64,000 nucleotides of DNA from contig NZ_CP129968.2 of NCBI RefSeq assembly GCF_030503875.2, positions 3,126,001 to 3,190,000 of the forward strand, in the 5' to 3' direction. The notes under the pieces are model-generated. The model ran no database searches. It saw only the letters and a list, made by a program, of their open reading frames with translations, and was not told where the DNA came from. This document shows positions 28,401 to 36,404 of this stretch, one piece after another (position 1 is the stretch's first letter; every line of letters starts with the position of its first letter). The DNA comes from Marivirga arenosa (GTDB taxonomy: Bacteria > Bacteroidota > Bacteroidia > Cytophagales > Cyclobacteriaceae). The position numbers and the translations under genes were made by a program.

Positions 28401-28900
28401 TCAGGAGTATTAAAAGTAGCTGAATTAATAGCTAGTTTGTAGAATGATTCATTTAAATCCTTAATGTTTGAACCTGTATTAAGTTGTTCAATAGAGTTAT
28501 TAGAATTGAAAATAATATCACCACTTAAATCAGTAATCATTACTGCATCAATAGAGTAATTTTCAACAAATGATCTGATATCAGTTTCTATTTCATATAA
28601 TATTGCTGATTGAAGGCTATCAACATTTAAGGTTGTGTCTTCTTCCTGATATTTTCTAACCCCGCTTTGAATTGAAATCAAACCTGATATGTGATTGGCA
28701 TTATTTTGAATCCCTTCAAATATATTATCAATCTTATCAGCCTTCTGATTAGTATGAGACATTAATTTATCAAAATTCAATTTTTCGATTGAATCTCGAT
28801 TCATGTTATAGGTAATAAAACTAACCGTGATAACACTCACTAATACCACAAAAAGTAGAATTGCAGTAATTTTAGTCCCGATTTTTATGTTTTTAAACAT
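25451..28900 (-). CDS. Multi-domain sensor PP2C/SpoIIE phosphatase, SiaA-like
   Basis: This 1149-residue membrane sensor has: helix 1 (about 10-30), an extracytoplasmic Cache-like domain (about 31-305), helix 2 (about 312-332), HAMP (about 330-385), GAF (about 440-600), a coiled coil (about 605-660), two PAS domains (about 665-775 and 790-905), and a C-terminal SpoIIE-type PP2C domain introduced by INYAKRIQGAILPN. Metal-binding motifs are present: VSGDFPW, DCTGHGVPGA, FCSDGFPDQFGG and the terminal DDVLLIGIRF. The usual GDFYW is GDFPW here. Pseudomonas SiaA is much simpler (sensor-HAMP-PP2C). With SiaB-like and SiaC-like genes directly downstream, it should dephosphorylate the DUF1987 protein in response to several inputs. 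Confidence 0.9.
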   Translation of the reverse strand: MFKNIKIGTKITAILLFVVLVSVITVSFITYNMNRDSIEKLNFDKLMSHTNQKADKIDNIFEGIQNNANHISGLISIQSGVRKYQEEDTTLNVDSLQSAILYEIETDIRSFVENYSIDAVMITDLSGDIIFNSNNSIEQLNTGSNIKDLNESFYKLAINSATFNTPEKFGDTEYVLYGMPLIDDYNSPAGLLIMAKKMESIYEIVNSNQTNFKSFESILTAQEDNKALYLSKLKHKNDSLAPSFVMLKDNNSVGVQKAALGQKGYSKDVNYMDEDVLSAWTSIPQVGWGISSFITQEEVNKQLSGLISKFVYTGIIILILSLIISVIFSRVLLNPILSLKETLKLLGKGILPNNVPKNSDDEIGEMATILDGYVSSLKNTANFAKQIGEGDFKADFKPISEEDTLGNSLINMRNSIQEAEIRDKERNWIVTGVAEIGEILRSNDDLEQLGDEILMYVTKKIDAIQGAFYVLNDDDSDNHFLEMKSSYAYNKKKYLKAQFKFAEGLVGQSAIEQDTLLRTEIPYDYISVTSGLLGDKRPSCILIVPLITDEKVYGVLEFAGFHRFDSSQIKFVEEISLIIARTVFNIKVNERTRKLLAESQTMSQELQEQQEVLRQNAEEMEATQEELKRTNQRLEDQIEEVNRTQKRMQLLLENASEVITIYEKDGTVRYISPSVEKILGYKQEDIIDTTELDKVHPDSKDEVHQQFLHLVDNPDESITMQHQYLNSDNEYVWVEVTGTNQLEDPAIQGIIFNTRDITERRRAEQEERMRSKMQALSENSIDLITRIDNEGKFFYVNPMIERYTGKRPDEVIQKGLHEADIEPKIVEAWADLLNRVREENEKVTEEVDFPSEMGDRVMQVNAIPEYDEEKVLESVLVVSHDITDRKAIELEIASKNKKITESINYAKRIQGAILPNNQVIRQQLPDSFILYKAKDVVSGDFPWYIEVDDVIYIAAVDCTGHGVPGALISLIGYFLLNDIVRSQKITDPGVILDKLDAGVTSTLRQDRDDSTTKDGMDIAFCKIDKKKNQIEYSGAHRPLYYLHANGELDEIKGNKFPIGGGIYRNQTNFDNHKIKYKTGDSIYFCSDGFPDQFGGPQNRKFGPKRLRKTIVDNHGKNMDEMHVIFDEAWENWKADYKQTDDVLLIGIRF

Positions 28901-28928
28901 ATTGAATTCTTTGATACTAAAAAATGAA

Positions 28929-29753
28929 TTATTTTTCCTCTGTTTCTTTTGGTTTAGCTTTATCTAAATCATTTGCAAGCAATGCTAAAGATCTTTCCAC
29001 TAAAACTTCTTGAGTATTGTTAAAAGCTTTGAAAGAAGCTATTTCAGCAACACCTAATAATTTATCATCCTTCATGATAGGACATAAAATAAGATGAGCA
29101 GGATTAGATTCTCCCAAACCAGATAATATCTTGATGTAGCCTTTCGGAATATCTGTAATATTAATTAATTTTTGTTCTTTAGCTACTTGACCTGCAAGGC
29201 CTTCACCAAATTCGTATGATACTGTTTGACTTTCAGGTAACACGAAAGCATATGCAGCAAATAATTTGATTACATTTTTACCATCCAGTTTATCTGCTAA
29301 ATAAATGGCCGCTTGACTCGCTTCCAATTCATCTGCTAAATGAGATAATAGCTTTTCGGCTTTGGCTTTAACATCAGAAATCTTCTTGAGGGTAGCATTG
29401 ATTTCTTTTAAATCATCATCAATGTTGGAATCATCATCTTGTGATTGCTCATTCTTCTTGTTTTCCTTCTTCTCTTTAAATTTCTCAATGTAGACTACAT
29501 TATTGTCATTATCAGAGCTTTTATTGAATAAGTGAAGTAAAATAGCTAAAAATCCCAGTAAAACTGAAACACCAGCAAATAAATACAACTCATTCAGAAT
29601 TGGCTTCATTTCTGATACCTCATCTAAACTGATTAAATGCGTAACATTTGCTATTCTTTCAGGAAAAATAAACAGATAGTAAGCTAACCCTATGATGCTC
29701 AGGGTAAAAAGTAAAGAAGTAATAAGCGCTAAATTTCTATATAATGCTTTCAT
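28929..29753 (-). CDS. Membrane-anchored GAF domain protein
   Basis: The 274-residue protein has two N-terminal membrane helices (about 8-30 and 48-70), a charged linker with a short coiled coil (about 85-140) and a GAF domain (about 125-262). Its GAF segment (FGEGLAGQVAKEQ, DIPKGYIKILSGLGES, LLGVAEIASFKAF) aligns well by eye with the GAF of the phosphatase encoded 28 bases downstream (FAEGLVGQSAIEQ), so the two domains are probably paralogous and sense related signals. It has no output domain, so it is likely a modulator of the phosphatase. The gene leads the SiaABC-like operon. Confidence 0.8.
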   Translation of the reverse strand: MKALYRNLALITSLLFTLSIIGLAYYLFIFPERIANVTHLISLDEVSEMKPILNELYLFAGVSVLLGFLAILLHLFNKSSDNDNNVVYIEKFKEKKENKKNEQSQDDDSNIDDDLKEINATLKKISDVKAKAEKLLSHLADELEASQAAIYLADKLDGKNVIKLFAAYAFVLPESQTVSYEFGEGLAGQVAKEQKLINITDIPKGYIKILSGLGESNPAHLILCPIMKDDKLLGVAEIASFKAFNNTQEVLVERSLALLANDLDKAKPKETEEK

Positions 29754-29945
29754 ATAATCACAACTCTGTTATTGAAAATGTAACATTATTTTCTGAAATC
29801 TAAATATTAAACTATCATCAGAAAGTAACTACATCTTACAATCAACTTTTTCAAATTGTTGAATTCTAAATAAATTACGTTTGTTAAAAAACAAACATTA
29901 CCAAATATATATAATTGTATTGCTTTTAAGGCAATAAATTAAAAA

Positions 29946-30539
29946 TCATTTATACATTTTGTCCAATTCTTTAAGGAATTGAACGATCTCTTGGACTTTT
30001 AAAACATAATCTATTTCTGTAATCTTTTTTGCTGCTGTTGGCATCGTATCAATCATACATTCTTCAGGGTCTTGGATAATAGTCAAACCTTTTCGGTCTT
30101 TTATTCTTTTCATTCCTAAAGCTCCGTCTTTATTTGCTCCAGATAGCAAAATACCGATTAATTTATCTCTATAATTATAGGCTGCAGTCTCTAAAGTAAT
30201 ATCAATTGCAGGTCTTGAATTATTAAACATTTCTTCGGTCGATAAAGCAAAAGAGTTTCCTAACTCAACGGATAAGTGATAGTTAGCCGGTGCTAAATAT
30301 ACCTTCCCTCTTTTAATGTTTTCCTTATCATATGGCTCAACAACTGGCTTAATACTTTTAATAGATAATGCCTCAACAAACCCATTTCGCACATGTTTTA
30401 GTCTGTGCAAACATAGGATAATAGGTAAGCTGAAATCAGCAGGAATTGAAGATAGTATTTGAGTTATCCCTTGAAAACTACCTGCAGATCCACCGATTAC
30501 TATAGCCTTATATTTATTATCGAGATTAAATCGAGCCAT
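29946..30539 (-). CDS. Stand-alone CheB-type methylesterase domain protein
   Basis: The 197-residue protein is a CheB catalytic domain without the N-terminal receiver domain. The catalytic residues are visible: S18 in IGGSAGS, H45 in CLHRLKHV and D138 in LSGANKDGALG. CheB removes methyl groups from chemoreceptor glutamates, but no receptor, CheA or CheW gene lies in the window. Without a receiver it cannot be switched by CheA in the usual way. It sits 22 bases after cheR and upstream of the SiaABC-like operon, so its substrate may be another sensor. Only the family is certain. Confidence 0.9.
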   Translation of the reverse strand: MARFNLDNKYKAIVIGGSAGSFQGITQILSSIPADFSLPIILCLHRLKHVRNGFVEALSIKSIKPVVEPYDKENIKRGKVYLAPANYHLSVELGNSFALSTEEMFNNSRPAIDITLETAAYNYRDKLIGILLSGANKDGALGMKRIKDRKGLTIIQDPEECMIDTMPTAAKKITEIDYVLKVQEIVQFLKELDKMYK

Positions 30540-30561
30540 TGAGTACTTTTTTGTACAGACC

Positions 30562-31392
30562 TCAGTCTTTAATTTTCTTATAAATTTTTTCTTCGTTATT
30601 AACTACGATAAACTTATTGGCAATTTCACACCATATTAAAGATTCTTTAGAGCCAATGACCAAATAGCCATATTTAAATAAGCTTTCATGATGTTTCTTT
30701 AATACTTCATTTTGCAGGTTTTGATTGAAGTAAATCATCACATTTCTACAAAGAATTAAATCAAATTTGTTGAAAACCACACCTTGAACTAAATCATGTT
30801 CTCTAAAAGATACATTTTCTATAAGTGATTTATCCATTACGGCTTTACCGTTTTCTTCCTTGAAATAATCTTTGAAATTATTCTTCCCTTCGAATCGGAT
30901 ATAGTTTTTTTCATTTAGCTCCATATTTTTCATGGAGTAATGACCTTTTTTAGCTTTTTCCAGTATTACTTTATCAATATCGGTTGCAATAATTTTTGCT
31001 TTATGTAAAATACCCATTTCCTTTAGTAAAATGGCCATAGAAAAAACTTCTTCACCAGAGGAGCAGCCAGCGTGCCATATACTAATAGTGTTATGATTTA
31101 ATAATATATTGGGAATTACGTTATCACGTAATTCTCTCCAAAATGGAGGATCTCGGAACATCTCAGTCACATTTACTGTGATCTCTGCAATAAATTCATC
31201 GAAAAAGGATCTATCATCTTTTAGTCTTTTGATTAACAAATCTGCAGACCCAAATTTATAGAGCTCCATAATTCTGAGTATCCTTCTTCGAAATGAGGAC
31301 ATGGCATAATTGGTGAAATCATATCTGTACTGTTCTTTCACCAACTCAGTTATGCGCCTCAAATCCGATATTTCTATATCCTGTCTATTCAT
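30562..31392 (-). CDS. CheR-type protein-glutamate methyltransferase
   Basis: The 276-residue protein has the CheR layout: an N-terminal helical domain (about 1-75) and a SAM-dependent methyltransferase with VTEMFRDPPFW, the SAM site HAGCSSGEEVFSMAI, ATDIDKVIL and LILCRNVMIYF. Length equals the family norm. It would methylate glutamates of a sensor using SAM. It pairs with the stand-alone CheB gene 22 bases on. No chemoreceptors are in the window, so the partner sensor is unknown; sensor phosphatases or kinases with coiled coils are possible. Confidence 0.92.
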   Translation of the reverse strand: MNRQDIEISDLRRITELVKEQYRYDFTNYAMSSFRRRILRIMELYKFGSADLLIKRLKDDRSFFDEFIAEITVNVTEMFRDPPFWRELRDNVIPNILLNHNTISIWHAGCSSGEEVFSMAILLKEMGILHKAKIIATDIDKVILEKAKKGHYSMKNMELNEKNYIRFEGKNNFKDYFKEENGKAVMDKSLIENVSFREHDLVQGVVFNKFDLILCRNVMIYFNQNLQNEVLKKHHESLFKYGYLVIGSKESLIWCEIANKFIVVNNEEKIYKKIKD

Positions 31393-31661
31393 TTGAATTA
31401 CATCAATTCTACTTTAAAACTATATCTCATCCCAATTAATAAAAATCATCTTAAAAAATATGCTAGATGTATGATTTTATATTAATTTCTTTGAAAATCT
31501 AGTCAATACTTCGATTAGTTTAAAAATAATAAAATGTCATTTAATATTAAGATTAATTAATTATATCTGCAATAATTAAGCATTGTTCTTACAAATTGTT
31601 ATGGAAATAACATATTTCAATATTTTTTACTCATCTGAGTTTTTTGTGCTTTTCATATTAA

Positions 31662-31669
31662 TAACTTTG
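31662..31669 (+). promoter_or_regulatory. Candidate -7 element (TAACTTTG)
   Basis: TAACTTTG matches TAnnTTTG and would start transcription near 31676. A GTG at 31675 would then leave no leader, so the ATG at 31693 is the better start for the downstream gene. The rest of the 300 bases back to cheR is very AT-rich, with no gene that I can see. Confidence 0.55.
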
Positions 31670-31692
31670 TCGTTGTGGAAACTAAAAAAACT

Positions 31693-33033
31693 ATGCAAAA
31701 CATCTTACTTTTAGGAGCGGGTCGCTCTGCAACTTCACTTATCAATTATTTAAAATCTAATGCTGAAAAAGAAAATTGGCATATCAAAATAGGAGATTTT
31801 GATATCAAACTAGCTGAGGAAAAAGCCGGAAATCATCCGAATACCTCATTTATTCAGTTCGATATATTAAATGAAATACAAACTCAGGATGAAATCGCTA
31901 AAGCTGATTTAGTTATTTCTATGTTGCCTGCAAGATTTCACCCAAAAGTAGCTACTGCTTGTGTTGATTCTGGAAAACATATGGTAACGGCTTCTTATAA
32001 TAGTCAGGATATTGAAGATTTATCTGACATTGCAAAAAGTAAAAACATTCTCATTCTGATGGAATGTGGTTTAGATCCAGGTATCGATCACATGACTGCA
32101 ATGGAAGCAATGGACAAAATTCATGAGCAAGGCGCGAAATTAACTTCTTTTAAATCCTATACTGGAGGATTAGTAGCGCCAGAAAGCGATAATAATCCAT
32201 GGCACTATAAATTCTCATGGAATCCTCGAAATGTGGTATTAGCAGGACAAGGAACAGCGCAGTTTATAAGAAATGGAAAATATAAATACATACCCTACCA
32301 TAAATTATTTAGCCGATATGAAAAGATTGAAGTAAATGGATTAGGAGATTTTGAAGGCTATCCGAATAGAAACTCACTTAAATATAGAAAAGTCTATGGT
32401 ATTGAAGAAATCCCTACTCTTATTAGAGGGACATTCAGAAAAGCAGGATTCTGCGATGCCTGGGATGTATTTGTGCAATTAGGGGTAACAGATGACACTT
32501 ACAAAATGGAGGCCCTTGATGAGATGACAATTCGTGATTTCTTTAATGCTTTCTTACCCTATGATAAAGTTAAGCCTATAGAAGAAAAACTAAGTGATTA
32601 CTTAGGTTTAGGAATGAACTCTGAAACCTTTAAAAAACTTGAGTGGTTAGGCATTTTCGAAGACAAGAAAGTACCCATTACGGAAGGAAGTCCAGCACAA
32701 GTGATGCAAGCTATTATGGAAGCAAAGATGAGTTTAGAGCCTGAGGACAAAGACATGATTGTTATGCAGCATCAGTTTGAATACGAACTTGATGGCAAGA
32801 AATATAGACTGGACTCATCAATAGTTTCAAAAGGAGATGATCAGTTAGAAACCGCTATGTCGAAAACTGTTGGTTGGCCAATGGGAATTGCTATCAAAAA
32901 CATTCTTAATCATAACATCAATCTAAGAGGTGTTCAAATCCCTACAAAGAAAGAAATTTACGAACCCATTTTAAAAGAATTGAATACAATGGGTGTACAA
33001 TTCAATGAAAATATAATTGAGATTGAAGACTAA
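31693..33033 (+). CDS. Saccharopine dehydrogenase-like NAD(P)-dependent enzyme
   Basis: From the ATG at 31693 the protein has 446 residues. The Rossmann site is at the very start (ILLLGAGRSATSLINYL), then ADLVISMLPARFHP and the conserved MECGLDPGIDHMTAM block. A saccharopine dehydrogenase C-terminal domain follows (about 125-430, with SYTGGLVAPESDNNPWHYKFSW). Family members make saccharopine or related secondary amines, for example in lysine breakdown or polyamine synthesis. The neighbours give no pathway clue. The stop overlaps the stop of the facing trmN6 gene by 4 bases. Confidence 0.9.
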   Translation: MQNILLLGAGRSATSLINYLKSNAEKENWHIKIGDFDIKLAEEKAGNHPNTSFIQFDILNEIQTQDEIAKADLVISMLPARFHPKVATACVDSGKHMVTASYNSQDIEDLSDIAKSKNILILMECGLDPGIDHMTAMEAMDKIHEQGAKLTSFKSYTGGLVAPESDNNPWHYKFSWNPRNVVLAGQGTAQFIRNGKYKYIPYHKLFSRYEKIEVNGLGDFEGYPNRNSLKYRKVYGIEEIPTLIRGTFRKAGFCDAWDVFVQLGVTDDTYKMEALDEMTIRDFFNAFLPYDKVKPIEEKLSDYLGLGMNSETFKKLEWLGIFEDKKVPITEGSPAQVMQAIMEAKMSLEPEDKDMIVMQHQFEYELDGKKYRLDSSIVSKGDDQLETAMSKTVGWPMGIAIKNILNHNINLRGVQIPTKKEIYEPILKELNTMGVQFNENIIEIED

Positions 33034-33743
33034 AATATAGTTAAGAAATCTTTCATTAGTGATATATAAAAGGGGTGGAAATTATTATTTTCATCCCTTA
33101 TATAAATCTTCCCATTTTGAATTTTTGTACTAATCTCTTCTCTTTTAAAAGATTTAAATAACCTAATTGTCTTCGAATTAGGCTTATGCATTAAACAAAC
33201 ACTTTTAAAACAGTTAAATCCTAATTTATTGATTTCCATTTCAAAAAGCTTCATTTCAAATTCCGGAAGCATAATATGAAGCTCTCCCCCATCAGCTAAA
33301 TTCAATTCTATTCCTTTTGCTAAATCATGAAAAGATAATTGGTCAGTGTGATAAGCCGTATTTTTAGCTTGATTTGATTTGGACTGTAGGTGGTTATTGA
33401 AAAAAGGAGGATTGGTAAATATCAAGTCATATTTTGAATCATTATTAAATTGCTTAAAGTCTACATTTACAGCATTTAGCCTTTCATGCCAAACTGAATT
33501 ATTAAAATTATACCTAGCCTCATTGGTAGCTTTTTCATTAATATCAATTGCATCAATATGTATATTTTCAAATCTCTGAGCTAGTATTAATGATAATACA
33601 CCAGTACCAGTCCCGATTTCTAATACACGATTTACTTTATCAGGAATTTCTAATTGTGTTGCAAAAACGGTTGCGTCTGTGGTTATTTTTGCTGCACTGT
33701 CTTTTTGCCTAACAGTAAACTTTTTAAATATAAATTCAGACAC
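33030..33743 (-). CDS. trmN6: tRNA1(Val) A37 N6-methyltransferase family (TrmN6/YfiC)
   Basis: The 237-residue SAM-dependent methyltransferase has the SAM site VLEIGTGTGVLSLILAQ, the acid motif IDAIDINEKA and the adenine N6 catalytic motif TNPPFFNN. Its start FKKFTVRQKDSAAKI is typical of TrmN6, which methylates A37 of tRNA-Val. The start codon is GTG. Other NPPF/Y enzymes such as HemK/PrmC and RsmC are less likely given the N-terminus. It converges on the saccharopine dehydrogenase-like gene with a 4-base overlap. Confidence 0.87.
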   Translation of the reverse strand: MSEFIFKKFTVRQKDSAAKITTDATVFATQLEIPDKVNRVLEIGTGTGVLSLILAQRFENIHIDAIDINEKATNEARYNFNNSVWHERLNAVNVDFKQFNNDSKYDLIFTNPPFFNNHLQSKSNQAKNTAYHTDQLSFHDLAKGIELNLADGGELHIMLPEFEMKLFEMEINKLGFNCFKSVCLMHKPNSKTIRLFKSFKREEISTKIQNGKIYIRDENNNFHPFYISLMKDFLTIF

Positions 33744-33757
33744 AACTGTTAGTTAAA

Positions 33758-34237
33758 TTAGAAGTAAAATCTAAATGAAATTCCGCCTCCAAACCAAATA
33801 CCAGGAGTGGGAGTAAAATCATATGTAGGTTTTAAATCTATTCCTAATACCCAAGGAATTTCTGTAAATACATATTCTATTCCAATAACTCCATCAATAC
33901 CTATGGTAAATCCCCTTCCTCTGCCTTCGAAATAATAGCCCGGGCGGGCAATATCAGCATTAAAAAACCCTGCATGAAAACCACCTCCGTAATACCATTC
34001 TAAATATGGTATATTAAAAGCATTTGATTGTTTTTCATACAAAGCAGTAATTTCAAAACCTCCTCTGTAGGCTGAAACTATTGCTTCTGCAGCATCCCTT
34101 TTAGTAAAAAAATATTTAGTATTTAATCCGGTAGGAAATCCACCTCTTACTCCTACAGCTGTTTTATAATTTTGAGCTTTTGAAATAGAAACACTTAAAA
34201 TAAAAATACTGATTATTAAAAAACCTATTTTATTCAT
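33758..34237 (-). CDS. Secreted outer-membrane beta-barrel-like protein
   Basis: The 159-residue protein has a signal peptide (1-21, ending KAQ) and a mature part rich in glycine and aromatic residues with alternating strands (GVRGGFPTGLNTKYFF, GGGFHAGFF, GGGISFRFYF at the very end). A C-terminal aromatic residue and this pattern are typical of small eight-strand outer-membrane barrels. Function unknown. It lies 14 bases upstream of trmN6 on the same strand. Confidence 0.72.
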   Translation of the reverse strand: MNKIGFLIISIFILSVSISKAQNYKTAVGVRGGFPTGLNTKYFFTKRDAAEAIVSAYRGGFEITALYEKQSNAFNIPYLEWYYGGGFHAGFFNADIARPGYYFEGRGRGFTIGIDGVIGIEYVFTEIPWVLGIDLKPTYDFTPTPGIWFGGGISFRFYF

Positions 34238-34274
34238 ATCACCTTGAAATCAAAAAGCTTATATCAAGTTAAGC

Positions 34275-34727
34275 TTATATATTTTTTTCAAATCCTTCAT
34301 CAATTGCATGTGGGCCATTTTCAGCTTTAAACACTGCTAGTTGATCGCACCTTTCATTATCAGGGTTTCCAGCATGTCCTTTCACCCAGTGAAACTTCAA
34401 ATCATAGCCTTGGCATACTTCAAGATATTGCTTCCATAAGTCCACATTTTTCTTTCCTTTGAAGCCTTTTTTCACCCAGTTAGTCAGCCATCCTTTTGTA
34501 ATGGAATCCACAACGTATTTGGAGTCACTATAAATATGAACAGGATATTTTTTAGTTTTTAAACTTTTAATAGCTACAATAATAGCTAATAATTCCATCC
34601 TATTGTTAGTCGTATTTCTAAAACCAGCAGATAGCTCTTTTACTTTATCTCCAAAACGAAGCACAACACCATAGCCACCAGGACCAGGATTTCCTAAAGC
34701 AGAACCATCTGTATATATTACAATCAT
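34275..34727 (-). CDS. rnhA: Ribonuclease HI
   Basis: RNase HI cuts the RNA strand of RNA-DNA hybrids. The 150-residue protein has all catalytic residues: D7 in YTDGSALGNPGPGG, E45 in NRMELLAI, D68 in IYSDSKYV, H118 in VKGHAGNPDN and D128 in ERCDQLA. Length equals that of E. coli RnhA. Its ATG overlaps the marC stop (TAATG on the minus strand), so the two are translationally coupled. Confidence 0.96.
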   Translation of the reverse strand: MIVIYTDGSALGNPGPGGYGVVLRFGDKVKELSAGFRNTTNNRMELLAIIVAIKSLKTKKYPVHIYSDSKYVVDSITKGWLTNWVKKGFKGKKNVDLWKQYLEVCQGYDLKFHWVKGHAGNPDNERCDQLAVFKAENGPHAIDEGFEKNI

Positions 34728-35290
34728 TAAAAAAAGTTTTTAAATAGTTTTATTGAAATAGCTAATAAGATTATACCAAACACCTTTCTTAAAATACTAA
34801 AGCCTGCTTGACCAATTTTTCTTTCCAACCATCCACAAGTTTTCAAAACTACAAAAACTAAAAGTAAATTAATGACTACTCCAATAATGATATTTAAAGT
34901 TTGATATTCTGCCTTTAAAGATATTAATGTAGTCATCGTTCCTGCTCCTGCTATAAGCGGAAAAGCTATTGGCATAATAGAGGCACTTGAAGCAGAGCTG
35001 TCTTCATGCTTAAATAGCACTATACCAAGCACCATTTCCATACCAATCAAAAACATTACAATCGCACCAGCAATGGCGAAAGACGCTACATCTAATCCAA
35101 ATAATTTAAGAATAGATTCCCCTAAAAAAAGAAATACAATCATTATAATACCAGCCACAATTGTAGCTTTACCCGATTGTATATGACCTAGTTTTTTCCT
35201 TAGATCCATAACAATTGGCACAGAACCCAAAATATCAATTACCGAAAATAGGATAAGTGATACTGAAATAATTTCTTTAAAATTCAGCAT
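34727..35290 (-). CDS. MarC-family integral membrane protein
   Basis: Six membrane helices fill this 187-residue protein of the MarC/UPF0056 family, starting FKEIISVSLILFSVIDILGSVPI and with PLIAGAGTMTTLISL in the middle. The function of the family is unsettled. I placed the start at the ATG at 35290; a TTG at 35317 lies upstream of, and abuts, a promoter-like TACTTTTG on this strand and would not be transcribed. The next gene, rnhA, overlaps its stop by one base. Confidence 0.88.
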   Translation of the reverse strand: MLNFKEIISVSLILFSVIDILGSVPIVMDLRKKLGHIQSGKATIVAGIIMIVFLFLGESILKLFGLDVASFAIAGAIVMFLIGMEMVLGIVLFKHEDSSASSASIMPIAFPLIAGAGTMTTLISLKAEYQTLNIIIGVVINLLLVFVVLKTCGWLERKIGQAGFSILRKVFGIILLAISIKLFKNFF

Positions 35291-35306
35291 GTTTAAAAAT
35301 TTTGCG

Positions 35307-35314
35307 CAAAAGTA
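35307..35314 (-). promoter_or_regulatory. Candidate -7 element (TACTTTTG) of marC-rnhA
   Basis: On the minus strand TACTTTTG ends 16 bases before the marC ATG at 35290. No -33 TTTG is seen at the usual spacing. Confidence 0.5.
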
Positions 35315-35343
35315 CAATAAATAATTAGCTTCTTACTAAAAAT

Positions 35344-36396
35344 TTATAATTGCTGGAAGAAATTAATTAATTCAATAAAATCTTGATTTGGAATAGCAGG
35401 GAAATTCGCAATCCTTAGGGTTGTATCTTTTAATTCTCCATATCCATTCCCTAAGATAAAACCTTTTTTATCAGCAACTTGCTTTATAGTTTTCAATTTC
35501 CTTTCATTTGAAGAAAGGCAAAAAACAGTATCAGATTGAAATTCAGGATTTGTTATAATGGGAGCTAAATAATCTATCTCAGTTAATTGATTGAAGAATA
35601 GCTCTTTACGCTCAATCAAGTTATTATAAATCGCTCTGATATTTTCAACATTTTGCATCAATCTATTTAAAAGAAAAATGTTACTAATGTTAGGGGTATA
35701 ATGCGTTTCATTCTTGCGGGCATTTTTTAAAACGAAATTAAATGAATTATAAAATTTATTATCACCTATTTCTTTTGCTACCCCTATTGCTTTTGGACTC
35801 ACAATCATAATAGCCATTCCCGAGGGCAAGCCAAAACATTTTTGAACAGAGGCATACCAAATATCTCCTAAATCCCAATTTAAATCATAACCAGCCATAG
35901 AAGACGTTGCATCGTAAGCTATTAGGCTATCTGGAAAAAGATCTCGTATGTATTTCTGATAATTTTCAGGAATTGCATAACCATTGGAAGTTTCGTTATG
36001 CGTTAAAGCAATTAATTCAGGAGAATCTGTTGGATTTTTTATTTCAACAAATTCCGATATGTTAAATTCCTGTCCTTCAGATGAAGAATGAATCTTGGAT
36101 GTATAATTAAACCACTTTTCCCCAAAAGCACCATTGTAATAATGTATTGAGGCTTTTTTAACAAAAGATTGTGCAATGATTTCCCAGCATTCCGTTGCTG
36201 AGGAAACCATTACAATCTCATAATCTAATGGAATGTTTAATTTAGATTTTAATAAAGTTTTAGTTGTCGCAAAAAGCTCATGGAATGAGTCTGATCTATG
36301 ATTTTTCTCCAGAATACCCAAATCCATTGCCTCTTGAAAATATGTTGCGATTTGAGGATAGACTTTAGAAGGTCCTGGATAAAAATTATAACTCAT
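35344..36396 (-). CDS. Class V aminotransferase, SerC-like
   Basis: This 350-residue PLP enzyme starts NFYPGPSKVYPQ, as phosphoserine and alanine-glyoxylate aminotransferases do. The PLP lysine is K186 in SVQKCFGLPSG, with the pocket aspartate in YDATSSMAGYD. It could be phosphoserine aminotransferase of the type found in Bacteroidota or a related transaminase. No serA or serB is adjacent. It lies 8 bases after the enoyl-CoA hydratase gene on the same strand. Confidence 0.85.
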   Translation of the reverse strand: MSYNFYPGPSKVYPQIATYFQEAMDLGILEKNHRSDSFHELFATTKTLLKSKLNIPLDYEIVMVSSATECWEIIAQSFVKKASIHYYNGAFGEKWFNYTSKIHSSSEGQEFNISEFVEIKNPTDSPELIALTHNETSNGYAIPENYQKYIRDLFPDSLIAYDATSSMAGYDLNWDLGDIWYASVQKCFGLPSGMAIMIVSPKAIGVAKEIGDNKFYNSFNFVLKNARKNETHYTPNISNIFLLNRLMQNVENIRAIYNNLIERKELFFNQLTEIDYLAPIITNPEFQSDTVFCLSSNERKLKTIKQVADKKGFILGNGYGELKDTTLRIANFPAIPNQDFIELINFFQQL

Positions 36397-36404
36397 TATT
36401 TGGT

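Noticed and set aside
29754..29945. Possible promoter (TATATTTG at 29902-29909, minus strand) and a GTTTGTT/AACAAAC hairpin before the GAF gene
   Set aside because: The hairpin has no T-run in a useful place, and the element has no -33 partner and leaves a leader of about 150 bases. Too weak to list as features.
33069..33107. Hairpin with stems around AGGGGTGGAAAT and ATTTTCATCCCTT
   Set aside because: It lies inside the trmN6 coding region, has G-U pairs and no T-run, so I did not call it a terminator for the facing gene.
34255..34280. Two copies of AAGCTTATAT 16 bases apart
   Set aside because: Only two copies of a short AT-rich word between two genes; likely chance.
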